From assembly GCA_018292915.2 (NCBI GenBank), contig JACVVK020000038.1:1047501-1111500 (forward strand): a DNA stretch of 64,000 nucleotides. Reading direction: 5' to 3'. The notes beneath the pieces were generated by a model that saw nothing but the letters and a program-made list of their open reading frames with translations, ran no database searches and was not told the DNA's origin. This stretch comes from Batillaria attramentaria. Taxonomy: Eukaryota; Mollusca; Gastropoda; Batillariidae. The translations under genes and the position numbers were made by a program. Below, in pieces: positions 23,721 through 46,584 of the stretch (positions within the stretch are counted from its first letter, which is position 1; every line of letters begins with the position of its first letter).

Positions 23721-24625
23721 TGGTAGCTGTGCGGGGATGAGAAAGATATACGATTATCCGGTAAAAGGGATTAGGAGCCATGGGTTTCTTAAAGATCTAA
23801 GCTCCCAACAAAAAGCTTTCCGAAGTGTGAAAAAAAAAATTACGGAGTCGACCGTGCAAGCACAGTCAACTCTGTCACAGTCGCAGAGTTTTCAGCGTCC
23901 CTGAAACCCCAATAAAAGCCAAGGGCAGCCTGATTTCACAGCTGCCCAAAGCTAAGCAAAACAGCCCTCACACACCCCAAAGACACTCGCCCAGCCAAGC
24001 AGCCAAAGACACACGCCAGGAACAACTTGTCCTTAAGGGCCAAAAGCCATAGGACGTAAAGCAAGCTAATGATGATTTCACAGCTCAGTTGGTTTTTGAC
24101 ACTGAGCGAGAAAGATAGTGCAGCTCTCAACATCCGCTAGACACTGTAGCGATGTGTCTCGCTCACTGACCAAAAGCCAAGTAATGTTACGGCAAACTCG
24201 TGCTCTGGTTTTATAAGGGTCCCCGAAGCGCTGAAAACTCTGCATCTGTGCAGAGTTGCCTGGATTATGCACAGTCGAAGGAGCCGCAGTTTAAAAAAAA
24301 AAAAAAACAAGGAGGAACGGCCCCGTCCTACAAAGTTGTTTCTCCAAATTTCATTTTATTTTGTCTGTTTTGTTAAGTTGTTTCTCTATAGAGAAACAAC
24401 TTTATGAGACGGGGCAGATTTTGCTACGCGCAGCAGCAAGTTTCAGTGATACAAAACAAGACTGTGACGTTTCTCCACACAATTTATTGTTGCCGGTTCT
24501 CCCCTCTCCAAGTTCTACCAATGACACTAGAACCTCTACGACCTCGACCGATTAGTCACGTGACTGGGGGTGGGGCCGGGTGGGGCGAGAGAGAGACAGA
24601 GAGAGACAGAGAGAGAGAGAGAGAG

Positions 24626-24798
24626 TGGGTGGGTGGGTGTTTAGGAGTTTAACGTCCTTTTCCACCACATAAGGGTGATATCAAAGACGGGGCAACGAGA
24701 GAAAGGCCAGCACAAATATTTGGCCCAAGCCGGGATTCGAACTCTCGACCCGAGCATTGAAAGTCCAACGCTCTACCATTCGGCCACCCTGGCTCCCC
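24626..24798 (-). mobile_element. SINE-A copy inside the 1.7-kb element
   Basis: Full-length reverse copy between GA-repeat flanks, so its target duplication is not readable. Confidence 0.9.
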
Positions 24799-25770
24799 AG
24801 AGAGAGAAAGAGAGAGACGTCAGTTCCGTGAACTAAACATTTGACGTCAGCCTCAGGCAGGTCGTCATACACAGACAGAGAGATGACGTCAATTCCGCGA
24901 ACTAAACATTTTGACGTCAGCCTCTAGCACTGCGATCGTCTGAGGAAGCTTGTTTATGTCTTGTGATTTCCCTGTTGGCTTTGTGGCTTCCCCGATTGAA
25001 TTATTTTTCACATGAAATCTGGAAGATCTAGAGGGCTGGTGAAATGTCGGAGGCAGTGACGATACTTGCTTATTTTGTCTGGGAACTAAGCGTTTGACGT
25101 CAGCTTCACACTGGTGGTATGACAGATGATGCTTGTGCATGTCTTGTGATTTCCCTGTTGCTTTTGTGACTTCCCTGGCTGAATTAATTTTTACATAAAA
25201 TCTGGAAGATCTAGAGGGCTGGTGAAACATGGACTAGAATACCTTGTATTGTACTTATGAAATCGAAAATTTGGAACTCTTTTGACCGGTGCTTTTCGCA
25301 GAAACTTGAAAAAGTTATGTTTATCTAAAAGTTCAGTTATTCTAAATGCTAAAGCTATAATAGTGCAGTAGTTCCTGTCATATGTGCAGTTGTCACACTA
25401 GACAAAAACGCCGGGATGATAAGTAATTTGCAGTAGTCTTTTCATAGATATTTGATCTTATGTGCAAACCACCCCTACCTCGGAAATATTTTTTTTACAC
25501 AAAATCAGTCAGAGCTACAGAGCTGTAGCACGAATACAGGCAGTGTGATTGGGTGAACTCCCAAAGTCTAGAAAATGAAGGAATTTGAACAACTTTTTCG
25601 AAAAAAATCGTAACACGACCGATTTTTAAAAATCGGCGATAACTCTTCTGAAAATGCGGCAGGCTAAAAATCGTGAAAGGTAGGTCTGGAGAAGGTGATT
25701 TCCCATTTTATCTCAAAGTAAAAAGGCCTCCATCGAGGTGGTTTAGGAGATAGCCATCATTACATCCGTC

Positions 25771-25771
<1 letters not shown>

Positions 25772-25850
<79 letters not shown>
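25772..25850 (+). repeat. (CA)n microsatellite
   Basis: About 39 CA units inside the 1.7-kb element. Confidence 0.95.
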
Positions 25851-25854
<4 letters not shown>

Positions 25855-26248
25855 TCACAACTCCCGCCAAAAAGAACGCAGCAGCATAGTGTGCACGTCA
25901 AGTGTCTATGACGCAGGTTTCGTTACGTCACTATGTGCGTGAAAGTATGTATTGTGTGGAGAAACGTCACAGTCTTGTTTTGTATCACTGAAACTTGCTG
26001 CTGCGCGCAGCAAAATCTGCCCCGTCTCATAAAGTTGTTTCTCTATAGAGAAACAACTTAAAAACACAACGTTTGCGGCTTTTTGCTAAGATTGCGGACC
26101 TTTAAGCGCTTGTGTGTGACGTGATTTCAAGCTTGTTGATTGTCAATGCACGTAGTACTTTTGCTTTCCGATTATTTTTTGGAAGGTGAAAAGTGGTGCA
26201 CGTGCCAAATGGCTGCCGTAAGAAAATAAAGGATTACAATGGTGTGAC

Positions 26249-26250
26249 AC

Positions 26251-26313
<63 letters not shown>
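26249..26313 (+). repeat. (CT)n/(CA)n microsatellite
   Basis: (CT)n then (CA)n. The interval 26314-28640 shows no recognisable gene, only short C-, CCA- and G-rich tracts (26455-26520 and 27500-27530). Confidence 0.9.
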
Positions 26314-26318
<5 letters not shown>

Positions 26319-28644
26319 ACCAACCATTTGAAACCATTTATTTTGATTTCAGTCACGGCCGGTGCCAACTGGATGCCGCAAAGCCGGGAAACAGAGTCCA
26401 GTGTAATGACCCGCACCATCCCAACCTGCCAATGACTGATCGATCTCCTTGACTACCCCCCCCCCCTCGTTTCCCTTTTCCCAACCACCCCCACCACCAC
26501 CACCACCACCACCACACGTCCTAACATTTGTCAGTTGTCACCTGCCGAAACGACTAGATAGGCGAGTGGCCGACTGAGACTGGAAAGGGTTGAATAGACC
26601 CATTAGGATACCAGCAAAACGTTCCATGTACGACGGAAAAGCCGCCGCAGCCGAGCTGTAAGCGTGTTGAACTGTCACTGCTCTGGTCCAGGGGTCCATT
26701 CTTAAACTAACCTGGGGTGAGGCGGCTTCCCCCCCGCCCCTCCCCCGAGCCCCGTCTTAGCCGGGTATCAAGCTAACGTTATGGAAAAGGACATTTACAC
26801 CCATCCACCCACCCACCCCACACACACACACCATTCCACCCCATACTTAAGCAGTCAGTATGGTGCACCAGAGACAGAATCAGTCTGACGCTGCGGATGG
26901 AGGCGGTAGTTGTACTTTGCCATTAGAGGATTCAGTTTGACTGACGTCACTGGGAAAGTATCAACACCGGAGGCGGAGGTGAATGGCACGAGTAGAGGAC
27001 CAAGAGGTCATGGGCACTTGGCCGGTACAGGTAATCAGAGTCCTCATTTGACTGAAACTTCACTTAGGTCGGAGGGAGAGCAATGGGCTTGATTGTGAGT
27101 TACCGTTGAGACAGAGAGACTACCTTACCGAGGGTAATGTACACTCTCTGGTTGAGGCACTTGGCACAGGGGAGGAAACTGCATGAAAATGATCAACTCG
27201 CCCCTAGGTTAGGATTTCTCTCCCTTTACGTGGTGCAGGTTTTGCTTGTGTGTTGTTTGCGCCACCCGTTCCTTTTTCGTGGAGGATGTTGAATCAGATA
27301 GCCGGGGTGGCCCGAATTTAAAAAAAAACAACAAAAAAACTGTAGTGTATCGAGGTTGGCGCGTGCGCACTGTTTACAGTAAGCCAGTGATCACAAAAGC
27401 TATGAAAGCTTCTTCGGCGGGCGACCTGTTTTTCTATGCTCCGTCGCCCACCAACCCTCCACGCCGCAGTCGAGTGCGAATGTGCTTTATTTACGAGGGG
27501 GCAGGGGGTACGGAAGGGGGGAGGGGGGGGTAGTATTAGTTTCGGGCATGCAGATCACGCTTCGACTGATGTCTTCCACGGCAGCTCATCGGTGCGTGCT
27601 TATCTAAAAATACAGTTCAGTCGTGGCCAGGTATCGTCAGTTGAAACCACGGCAGTCGACAAACACTGAAGATAAAACTTTCGGGTGACACACAAGTTTA
27701 TTTGCAGTAATATGAACCGGAGCCACTGACTAGGAAAACATCCGACCCCTTGCCGCATTCAACTTGAAATACACCCTTGCCGATGTCAGTGTAATATCGA
27801 GGATGATCCTGCTCGAGAGGCAGCTGCGGTGTCAAATTTGGACCTGGGGGTTGGGTTGCTCGAATGGCCTGCGTATCAGTTTGTCGACTGCCATAGTGTC
27901 ATATACAACAGAACTACCAGGCCTGTCACAGTGTGACACAAAACACTGAGGTAAGTTCTAAATAAGGCTGAAACTTTGCTTTCATATCCGTGAGAAATAT
28001 AATAGGACAAACGTCGAGTCATGGCTGATCGTAAAAATATAGGACATTTGTCCTGAATGTTGACCAATATGACGCAGAAATGACAGGACATAATCATGTC
28101 CGCCTTTGTAAGAAAGCGATTGGATATTTGGAAAATGAATCGCTCTGTGACAGACTAATGGATACATTCGTTTAATGCTTTCATTTCACTAACATTCATT
28201 AAACGAAGTTAGCCGTCGCGTGACTACAACTCACGAGACAAATCCAGGATATATACGCACCCCGTCCCGAACCTGGCGTACATTTGCTTCCCCTGCAAAT
28301 GGCAGGGATACATCTGTACCCCCGAATAGGAGAACAACAGCAACTGAGCGCTATTGTTATGTAAATGTCTCAGGATAACACTTTTAAAGGCACAAATTTC
28401 ACGCTTTCAGTAATTTTATTGGTGCATGCTACAGTATGTATATATGCGCACATGTTCAGTTAAAAGCTAGTCTTAGGTTTCGAGACAAGAGGATGGTGAG
28501 TCGTGTTCAGTGGACTGTGACTGTAATCTACGGCTCACTCCTGAACACTGCTCACAAGCCTCACCAGCACTCACTCATCTTGTGGCAGCGCCCAGTCATC
28601 TCAGTAGACTCACGATTGTGCTGAAGGCAAGGTCACTTTGGATG

Positions 28645-28646
<2 letters not shown>

Positions 28647-28717
<71 letters not shown>

Positions 28718-28744
28718 ACAGTGTGTGTGTGTGTGTGTGTGTCA

Positions 28745-28806
<62 letters not shown>

Positions 28807-28875
28807 CCTTGTGTTTTCGTGTGTGTCAGTGTGTGTGTGTGTGAGGGGTGGGGGGTGGGGCGGGGGGCGAGGGGG

Positions 28876-28913
<38 letters not shown>
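28647..28913 (+). repeat. (GT)n arrays with CACA interruptions
   Basis: GT runs at 28647-28716, 28723-28740 and 28748-28803 separated by CACA, then a G-rich spacer and GT at 28877-28913. It ends 160 bp before the gene 1 start codon. Confidence 0.93.
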
Positions 28914-28915
<2 letters not shown>

Positions 28916-29072
28916 CAAATTCCCCCTTGGAAGTACTTGGTTGACGGCCGACATTTTCGTGTTTATTGTGTATATGATTAACAGAAATCCGTTCGCATAC
29001 AGTTCTCCTAGTCCAGCTTACCAACCGACAACCTGAAATTCAAACCACAGGTTTATTTTTTCAGCTCCGAAC

Positions 29073-39119
<10,047 letters not shown>

Positions 39120-39563
39120 AATGATAATTGTGACCCGTTCTCACAAAAGGGACCACAAGTCGAAAATTATTAATTATGAGATATGTTTGTCACTGCAATC
39201 TGCTGGTTATGCAGTTTAATTCAATATAAGAATGAAAGCTGTACAACTAAAGTTGACAGAGATATCAGCAGTTGAAGCTGAATACTCACAAGACGGCCAT
39301 AATGACCTTTTCGCCTGTAGCGGCGTTCGGCCTAGCGCGACTTACGGTCTCTTTTGCAAGAACGTGTCAAAATAATTATGGTAGCCTACATACAGGGGAC
39401 GTATTTATCATCATTCTGGTTAAACGGACAATATGGCGGCAAACTTCCAGAGAGCAGATTTGCCGTAAAGGTCGTTTTTGTTTTTTGTTTATTTGTATGT
39501 TTGTTTGTGTTGGGTGTTTTTGCTCGCTTGTGTAACAAAGGGAGTCTATGTAATAATCCTTCG

Positions 39564-39564
<1 letters not shown>

Positions 39565-39630
<66 letters not shown>
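39565..39630 (+). repeat. (GT)n microsatellite
   Basis: About 32 GT units downstream of gene 1. Confidence 0.95.
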
Positions 39631-39631
<1 letters not shown>

Positions 39632-39639
39632 CCGCAGTA

Positions 39640-40345
39640 AACTTTAACACTGGCATTTTCTCAGAATCTACAAACAGCGGAAGCACCAAACTTGGCATGC
39701 TGATAGACAGTCGTAAGACATTTCAAACCAATCATTTTGAGTGACCTTGACTCTAGATCACGGTCACTATAGCTGTAAGTTTGAAAAGTTTACATTGGCA
39801 TTTTCTCAGAATCTACAAACACCAGAGGCTTTAAACTTTGCATGATGATAGACATTGATAACACCTTTATTGGCATTCCTGTATTCAATGACTTTGAGTC
39901 AGGCCGGTACAGGCCATACAAGCTGTTTGTTTGTTGTTGTTGTTGTTTTTTTGTTTTTTTTGTTTTTTTGTTTTTTTTGGGGGGGGGGACTTAAACATTG
40001 GCATTTTCTCAGAAACAACAAACAGCAAAGGCACTAAATGAGGCATGATGATAGACAGCAATGAGACCTACCCTGCAGACATACCCTGTCTGTTTTATAT
40101 TTTAACATTACCATCGCAGAAACTACAAACACTAGAGACGTCAAACTTGGAATAGTGATAGTCATTGATAAGATCTTTACTGACAGATCTCACTTAAATG
40201 ACTTTGACCGAAGGTGAAGGCTATACAAGCTGTCTGGGGGAAAATGTAATATTGCCATTTTCTCAGGAGCTAAGAACACCAGAGACACCTTACTTGGCAT
40301 GATGATAGTGAAAAGAGCTTTACGTCCTTTTTGAATGACCTTGAC
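39640..40345 (+). repeat. Tandem 140-bp repeat family downstream of gene 1
   Basis: Five diverged units share GGCATTTTCTCAGAATCTAC, ACTTGGCATGATGATAGACA and a GACTTTGA block. Starts lie near 39645, 39790, 39995, 40100 and 40248. A T-rich/GT insertion is at 39925-39990. Confidence 0.8.
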
Positions 40346-40623
40346 CCATCTCACAAGTAAGCCAAGGAGGCTTCTGCCTCTGTAGTTTTGTTTGTTTCTT
40401 GAATGTTTGTTGTTTTTGTTTGTTTGTTTGTTCGGGGTATTTTTGTTTGTTTTGTTTTGAATGGGGTGGGGAGGGAGGGGGGTGGTGGTAGATTTTAATA
40501 ATAAAACATATCCATCTACGTCTGTATCAGAATTGTTTATCGATAGGCCCATTCAAAGTTGAGAGTGACATCCAGACATTCTTATACAAATCAATACATG
40601 TACAAAAAATAACCAAGGTGCAA

Positions 40624-40629
40624 AATAAA
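40624..40629 (+). promoter_or_regulatory. Possible poly(A) signal for gene 1
   Basis: AATAAA with a TG/T-rich stretch about 25 bp later. It lies 1.5 kb after the stop codon, so the assignment is tentative. Confidence 0.25.
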
Positions 40630-40991
40630 GTATATCAACTCAGCTGAACAACTGTTGTGTTTTTTCTTAAAAGCTAGAAATATAAATAATGCCAGATTCT
40701 TAACTGTATAATAGTTACTTGAGGCCATTTACAAAGTGAGTCGACAGCTGCTTGGATGGTTCCAGTATTTTCTAGGAATAAACCGGGTACGTATGTCAGA
40801 AAGACTGGGACAGTATAAAAGAAAATGTAGCTCGTCTGTAGGAAACGTGAATTCTGCTGTTCGGTCTTATGCGACCGGCTACTGTAACACTTTGATTACA
40901 CAAAGTAGTTGCAAACCCGTAATTATCGTCCCAAACTCCACTCTGAATGAACTTCTCTGTTGAAAACTATCTGCCGTGATTAATAAGTGGA

Positions 40992-41089
40992 ATATATATA
41001 TATATATATAAAACTCGCAGTTTTACGGTCGAAATCAACAAACTCGTGTGGTGTATTTTCCGTAAACGGGGCGCACCTCATTGTGAAAA

Positions 41090-41177
<88 letters not shown>

Positions 41178-41180
41178 TAT
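40992..41180 (+). repeat. (AT)n and (CA)n(TA)n microsatellites
   Basis: (AT)n at 40992-41010; CA then TA repeats at 41095-41180. Apart from the listed pieces, 40350-42480 shows no recognisable gene. Confidence 0.92.
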
Positions 41181-41657
41181 AACCCGCTGATTTCAACAAA
41201 AACTTTGCATTTTCTGATTGCTTCTTGTGTGGGTGTGTGTTGGTGTGCGTGTGCGCACGCACTGAGTCTTGGTGATCGTCTGTGTTTTTGTTTTCGTTTT
41301 TGGTTTCTGGGTTTTATGGTTGGGAGTGGGGATGTTATTTTCCTGTTTTAGGTTTGTTTTTAAAGCATACATGAGCGGTGATTTCTAGGCAGCTTGGCAG
41401 AAGACAAGAATTCGTGCATGCCTGGGTCACCTTGTCCTTTCCCCCGCTGCATGGGGAACATTCTTTACCTACAAATACAATGAAAGCTCGGGCTCGTGTA
41501 ATCCAGTGCAGTACAGGTAAGCCACGATCGAGAAATGACGAGTAAACACTACGTATCTGAATCTTCCGCCGATTTTCAGGGGACGCTACTCTGACAAGTC
41601 AAGACAAGTTACATGGCACCAGGTTAACACTTCCCAGCTGAACCGACAGATTGTTGA

Positions 41658-41722
41658 AGGGGGTGGATGTTTGGGGAGATTTTACACCACACTGATACGG
41701 GTGATATCAAAGACGGGGCAAC
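41658..41722 (-). mobile_element. SINE-A fragment
   Basis: Only the tail-side part, including GGGTGATATCAAAGACGGGG. Confidence 0.7.
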
Positions 41723-42074
41723 GCACTGATTCTTTAGCCTCATCAAAGCTATGTACTCTTCCTCTGTACCTCCTACAAATCCGACTAAAGTGCCTCCCAA
41801 ATAATCGCAGAGACCTACGGCATCTTTGCTTTTACCAAATCCGTATGGCCTCAATTTGACTGTGCCGAAGCAGCAAGAGAAACTGAAAACTTGCAAGTCC
41901 TTTGAACTGCATGGCTCTTCCGCGGCTGACACTGTCATAGAGTTGGAATCTGTCTGTTGTAGAGATCGCGAAAAGCCACCGCATTTCGATGGAAATTTCT
42001 AGACCATCCCAGAACATGCTGGTGCAGTAACGTCAGTAGATTACATCACCTTGGAAAGATTCTGTACTTGCCAT

Positions 42075-42270
42075 TAAGTTGTGGAATGTTCTAGATCTGA
42101 CCTGTTAGTATATAAGCAGCCCTGCACAGCGTTCTTGGGTTCTGCTTCTTCTTCTTTCATGAGTTTGTTCTCCACGCATCTTCTGTTAATAAAGTATTGG
42201 AGTTCTATCCTGTTGTATCCCGTGTCTTCTCTGCGAGTGCACCGGGAGAGCGACATAGCAGGAGAAAAAT
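42075..42270 (+). mobile_element. Possible solo LTR
   Basis: TATA-like AGTATATAAGCAGCC near 42108, AATAAAG near 42189 and a GT-rich stretch after it resemble an LTR core. Ends and target duplication were not found, so this is weak. Confidence 0.25.
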
Positions 42271-42490
42271 ACAACACCGTCTTTCCACCAAAAGTAACAG
42301 TCAGATCTGATGTTGCCAGCTTAAGAAATTGACGTAGGTAGTCTGACGTAAGATTTCGCCCGACGTCATATTTACGACATACCTCGTTTTTGTGGCCATA
42401 GTTCGGGTTAACCCATGAGCGTTCCGGGAAGACACATCCAGGATGACCCTCGATTTCAGGAGAGGGGAGACCATGACTATTGTGGCCAGT

Positions 42491-42724
42491 GCCCGCATGT
42501 AAAACTCGAGGTTAGGTATTTTACCCCCAGGCTAAAGTCTAACCCGGGGTTAGCAGACTTATCAGCCCGGAAATGGCCCAGTAGTTTGACCCCCGACTTT
42601 CGCTCGAACATAGAGCTAACCTCGACTCGTGCATGAGAAAATTTAACCCTAGAGCTAAATTAGATCCAGGTTGGTCCTTAGCCCTGGGCCGACAAAAATC
42701 CCTAACCGAGTTTTACATGCGGGC
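42491..42724. mobile_element. MITE with about 24-bp terminal inverted repeats
   Basis: Starts GCCCGCATGTAAAACTCGAG and ends with the near-inverse CCGAGTTTTACATGCGGGC. The body carries repeated GGGTTAG and CTAACC motifs. A related, longer copy is at 57226-57507. Confidence 0.8.
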
Positions 42725-42787
42725 CCTGGTCTCCGGAAAATAGGCGGGAAAGATTCGCATGTACAAAGCGTTCTTTGGTAGTAGTAG

Positions 42788-42961
42788 ACTCCAGAGTGCA
42801 GTCCCTTTCCGGTGGGCCGCGAAAATGTACTTTCCCTTGAAAGACTCTGTGCCCCAGAGAGTGGTTACAGCCCACTCCCTGGCACTCTGGCATCCTCTGG
42901 GGCACAGACTTTCAGGGGAAAGTAAATTTTCACGACCGAGAAGGGACTGCACTCTGGAGTC
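42788..42961. mobile_element. Foldback element (about 70-bp arms)
   Basis: ACTCCAGAGTGCAGTCCCTT at 42788 pairs with AAGGGACTGCACTCTGGAGT ending near 42961, and the complementarity runs inward to GTGCCCCAGAGA. The loop is about 35 bp. The sequence could form one long hairpin. Confidence 0.85.
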
Positions 42962-44292
42962 TAGGCTGTAACTCTCTTCAGTTCTTTCCCCTGGTCGATG
43001 CATACAAGAGCTGACTGTGATGAAATATTTCCCTGCAAAAGTGTTTTCTTGCCTGTATTTCATTAAAAATAATTATGTCTATGACGTACATGCGATAAAA
43101 AAATACGAGTTTGTGACGTACAAAATTATTCAGAAGTACCGCAAAGAGCTACACTGCGACTAGGCAGGGCGTCCCTCTAAACGAGGTGAATTCCCCGATC
43201 ACTCGAACCCGAACTACACTGCGATGATCCCTTCGTCCGTCTTGGAAATTCGCAAGTCTGTTTACTCTTCATCGACACCCGTTTTGCGCCCACTATGAGT
43301 TCGGCTGAGGACTCTGACAGGGTCATGTGACACATACTTGTGTTTTCAGGAAAACAGGAACTGTCCCCTGGATTTCCATTCTAGTGGATGATGTGAACGC
43401 ATTTGCTCTCACCTGTTCATACCTGTTCTCACCTGTTCAGAAATACAGTGCGTTTTGTCAGTGACAGCTGAGCCTGAAGTACACACAGTCGAATGCTTCA
43501 AACTTCCATTACATAATTATGTAGAGTTGAAAATTGTCTTATGAGGATTTTAGTATGAAGTCATCCAAGTGATCCTGTTTGGGGCATAGATGACCGGTGT
43601 TAATTATTCAGTTGTAATACCTATGAATGTTGTATAAATAGGCCCAAATTTGAATATATACTGCAAAACAGATTGTATTTTATGGAAAACAGTTTAGCAT
43701 GACTAGCTTCATCTCGTGGAATATTCGTTCTCTAGGTTTTTGCTTCTTTTTTTTTTCTTTTCTTTTTTCCTCGGCTTTTTTTTTTTTTTTTCTGGAAAAA
43801 TCTGTCTTTAGCAACAAAGTCAAAGGTCGCCATGCTTGCCTCAAGCAGAAGTATGCCAAACTTTAAAATGCATATCAAAGTGCAATCATTTCTGAGCTGA
43901 TTGATATGCAACATGACGGAATTGGTAAATAATACAATGCATAAACGTGACTTGAAGAAAAATATCCGAAAAACAATAAAAAGTACCGTGCAAGGCAGAA
44001 CTGTTGAGAGTTAAGCAGAAGGAAGAGTACCTTCCAAAAACACACATATTCTTAATTCTAAACGTCGCGAAAAGGGTAGCTTGCGTGTAAAGGGTTATTA
44101 AAATTATTTAAGAAAGTAGTCCTTTTTACCGCGATAGTCCAGTTACCCGAGGAGACCGCCGGTGGAGTTTATTTTTAGTGCACGTAAGCAGTTCAGCAAG
44201 CTGGCTTTCTCGTCCAACTGTTTCTTCAGTCTCCGTCACTGTGCTCATGCCGGCGGTTCAGCCCCGATTTTCTGAACGTAAGTGGAATTTCG

Positions 44293-44295
<3 letters not shown>
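42962..44295. other. Intergenic sequence without recognisable feature
   Basis: No gene, mobile element or tandem repeat recognised beyond short T-rich tracts at 43745-43792. Confidence 0.6.
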
Positions 44296-44356
<61 letters not shown>

Positions 44357-44375
44357 ACGGCCGGGTGTGTGCACG

Positions 44376-44409
<34 letters not shown>

Positions 44410-44428
44410 ACGGCCGGGTGTGTGCACG

Positions 44429-44472
<44 letters not shown>

Positions 44473-44560
44473 ACGGCCGGGTGTGTGCACGATGTGTGCA
44501 ATATGTGTGTGTGTGTATGCACGGCCGGGTGTGTGCACGATGTGTGTGTGTGTGTGTGGA
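44296..44560 (+). repeat. Compound (GT)n array with recurring spacer
   Basis: GT runs are separated four times by GCACGGCCGGGTGTGTGCAC followed by GATG. ORFs on both strands are artefacts of it. Confidence 0.94.
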
Positions 44561-44832
44561 AGCTGGGGGCAGGGGAGGCCGTGAATGATGCTGCACACTA
44601 TGTGTTTGTAATTAACTGTATGTGTGGAGGAATGTTGCGTGTGTTTCTGGGTGAGCGGTGAGTGTGTTAGTGTTGATTGTAGGGCGCCCTGAACTCCCGC
44701 AGTTGAATGGTGCATACTCTTAGCCTTAGGCGCCTAAGTCTGTGTGACATGCCTTGCAGCTGCTCTGCACAAGAGTAAAGAAAGGTGTGTCTATATATAC
44801 GTGTGACTCAGTGTTTACAGACGATCCACGAA

Positions 44833-44835
<3 letters not shown>

Positions 44836-44900
<65 letters not shown>
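44836..44900 (+). repeat. (GT)n(GA)n microsatellite
   Basis: GT to 44864, GA to 44900. The stretch 44901-45880 shows no recognisable gene. Confidence 0.93.
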
Positions 44901-44903
<3 letters not shown>

Positions 44904-45883
44904 AAACTTGTTTTCCAAGGTTGAGATCTTAGATGCACAGGTCTCTCTTCCTATCTGTCCTTGCTACACTAATAAACATAAACTGAAATTCTCGATTTGT
45001 CGTTGAAATGAGAGAATTGTTGTAGGATTTTTGAAGTTCTTTTTGTGAGAACAAATCAGTTGTGAAAATATGGTTTGTTTGATGATGATGTTCTAAATTT
45101 GAACTGTTGATATTGTATATTTGTATTTGGTAACTGGAAGCTGAAATTGCTGGTCATTTTCTGATGTCAGTTTGCATTTGGAATTTTTTTTTAGATCAAT
45201 GTCAGATGTCATTGGAACTTTGTTCAGGATAAAAGCTAGTTTATGGAGAAGTAATACTATCCCAGATAGTGGTAGTAATTACGGTTTAATATTGTATCGG
45301 AACGACGCCGGAGACCCGGTGAGCTGACCGCATAGTTTGATGTCCGCCTGATCAGCGTAAACGCAACCATGTTATAGTCTACAATTGTCTGTCCCGTCGT
45401 TATAGAGCTTGAAGCCAGCGACGTGTGTTTGTCTCCCTTGAGGTCACGTGCAGCCATCCGCCCGAGCGCCGTGTCAAGGTGAAGTTTTCCCTGAGTCCGA
45501 TGGGGTACACCATCCTCAGCGTATCGTATGTGTGAAGGTGCCTGCGGTCCAGCATTGTCCCAGTCACTTCCAGAAGAAGTGTTTTCAGTTGTTTATTCCA
45601 GGAGAATAGGAACGAAGTCTTGGATCTCCAGAATTCCCAGAGGAATCGTCTGGACGTGTAAATAGTTTTCGACTCAAGACCAACAAGTCTTCACCAAGTC
45701 TGCAGCATCTTTTCGAACAAGCTTGTTGGGGTGGACTCATATATATCTCACTTTTATATATATTTCGTGTCTCTGATTTTGTCTAGTGGGTTATGTCCAC
45801 GTTGTAGTACAAGCGAAGTATTAATTTCATATTCAGGCTCATGTCCTTAGAGTAACTGATGTGCTTGTGAAAGCTTGAGACTT

Positions 45884-46064
45884 CTGCGGGAGCCGGGGTG
45901 GCCGAATGGTAGAGCGTTGGACTTCTAATGCTCGGGTCGTGAGTTCGTATCCTGGCTTGGGCCAAATATTTGTCAGTGCTGGCTTTTTCATCGTTGCCCC
46001 GTCTTTGATATCACCCGTATGTGGTGGAAAAGGACGTTTAAACCCCCAAACACCCACCCACACC
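45884..46064 (+). mobile_element. SINE-A copy, intergenic
   Basis: Full-length copy; flanks share CTTGAGACTT (45874-45883 and 46065-46074). Confidence 0.9.
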
Positions 46065-46584
46065 CTTGAGACTTGCGTTATCACCTGTGGAAGTAGCTGA
46101 GCCTTAGAAACTAGTCATTTATTTGTGTGATTGTCTGATTGTTTTGCCTATAAAGGTCTAACAGGTCTCGGTCAAAAAGAATAATTATTTGCTGGTGTGT
46201 ATGAAAGGGGGTGAATGACGTTTGCATGCGTGCCTTTCTGAATGCTTCTGATGTGAAAGCGGAGTGAAAGTGAGAGACCGCCTTACGGTACAGTTATAGA
46301 GGGACTGACTACAAGGTCTTTCTGTCCCGATTGAACAAACAGTCGCGAAGACCGCATTCAGCGTGTGGAAATTTTGCCAAGGACATTTTCACAGGCGGCT
46401 GTGTACGGTAAAACCAAACTGAATACGGCCTACTCAAAACTCTTCATTGAAAGTGTCTTGTCGTTCCGTTGAAGTAAGCGAGGGAAGCTAGAGGGAGTGT
46501 TCATGCGTTTCACGGGGCACAAAAAAATTGATCAGTGGTTCGTCATCGGAGTTTCTGCAATGTTGTGATTAAGCTTTCTTTCTT

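Larger units (their letters stand above)
24377..26057. mobile_element. 1.7-kb element with 107-bp terminal inverted repeats and TTAA flanks
   Basis: The arms 24377-24483 and 25951-26057 are near-perfect inverted copies. TTAA lies at 24373-24376 and 26058-26061. Each end carries a perfect 28-bp palindrome (24375-24402 and 26032-26059) centred on TATA. Inside are tandemly duplicated blocks (TGTCTTGTGATTTCCCTGTT at about 24957 and 25139), a SINE-A and a (CA)n run. No transposase is recognisable. Confidence 0.85.
23793..26100. mobile_element. Older TTAA-flanked inverted-repeat element, split by a second element
   Basis: The left part 23793-24290 matches the 13144-13545 element (AGATCTAAGCTCCCAACAAA; CAAGCACAGTCAACTCTGTC). 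The right end resumes at about 26062-26100 (GTTTGCGGCTTTTTG). The matching 63-kb copy shows those two parts adjoining, so 24377-26057 is a later insertion. Confidence 0.75.
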
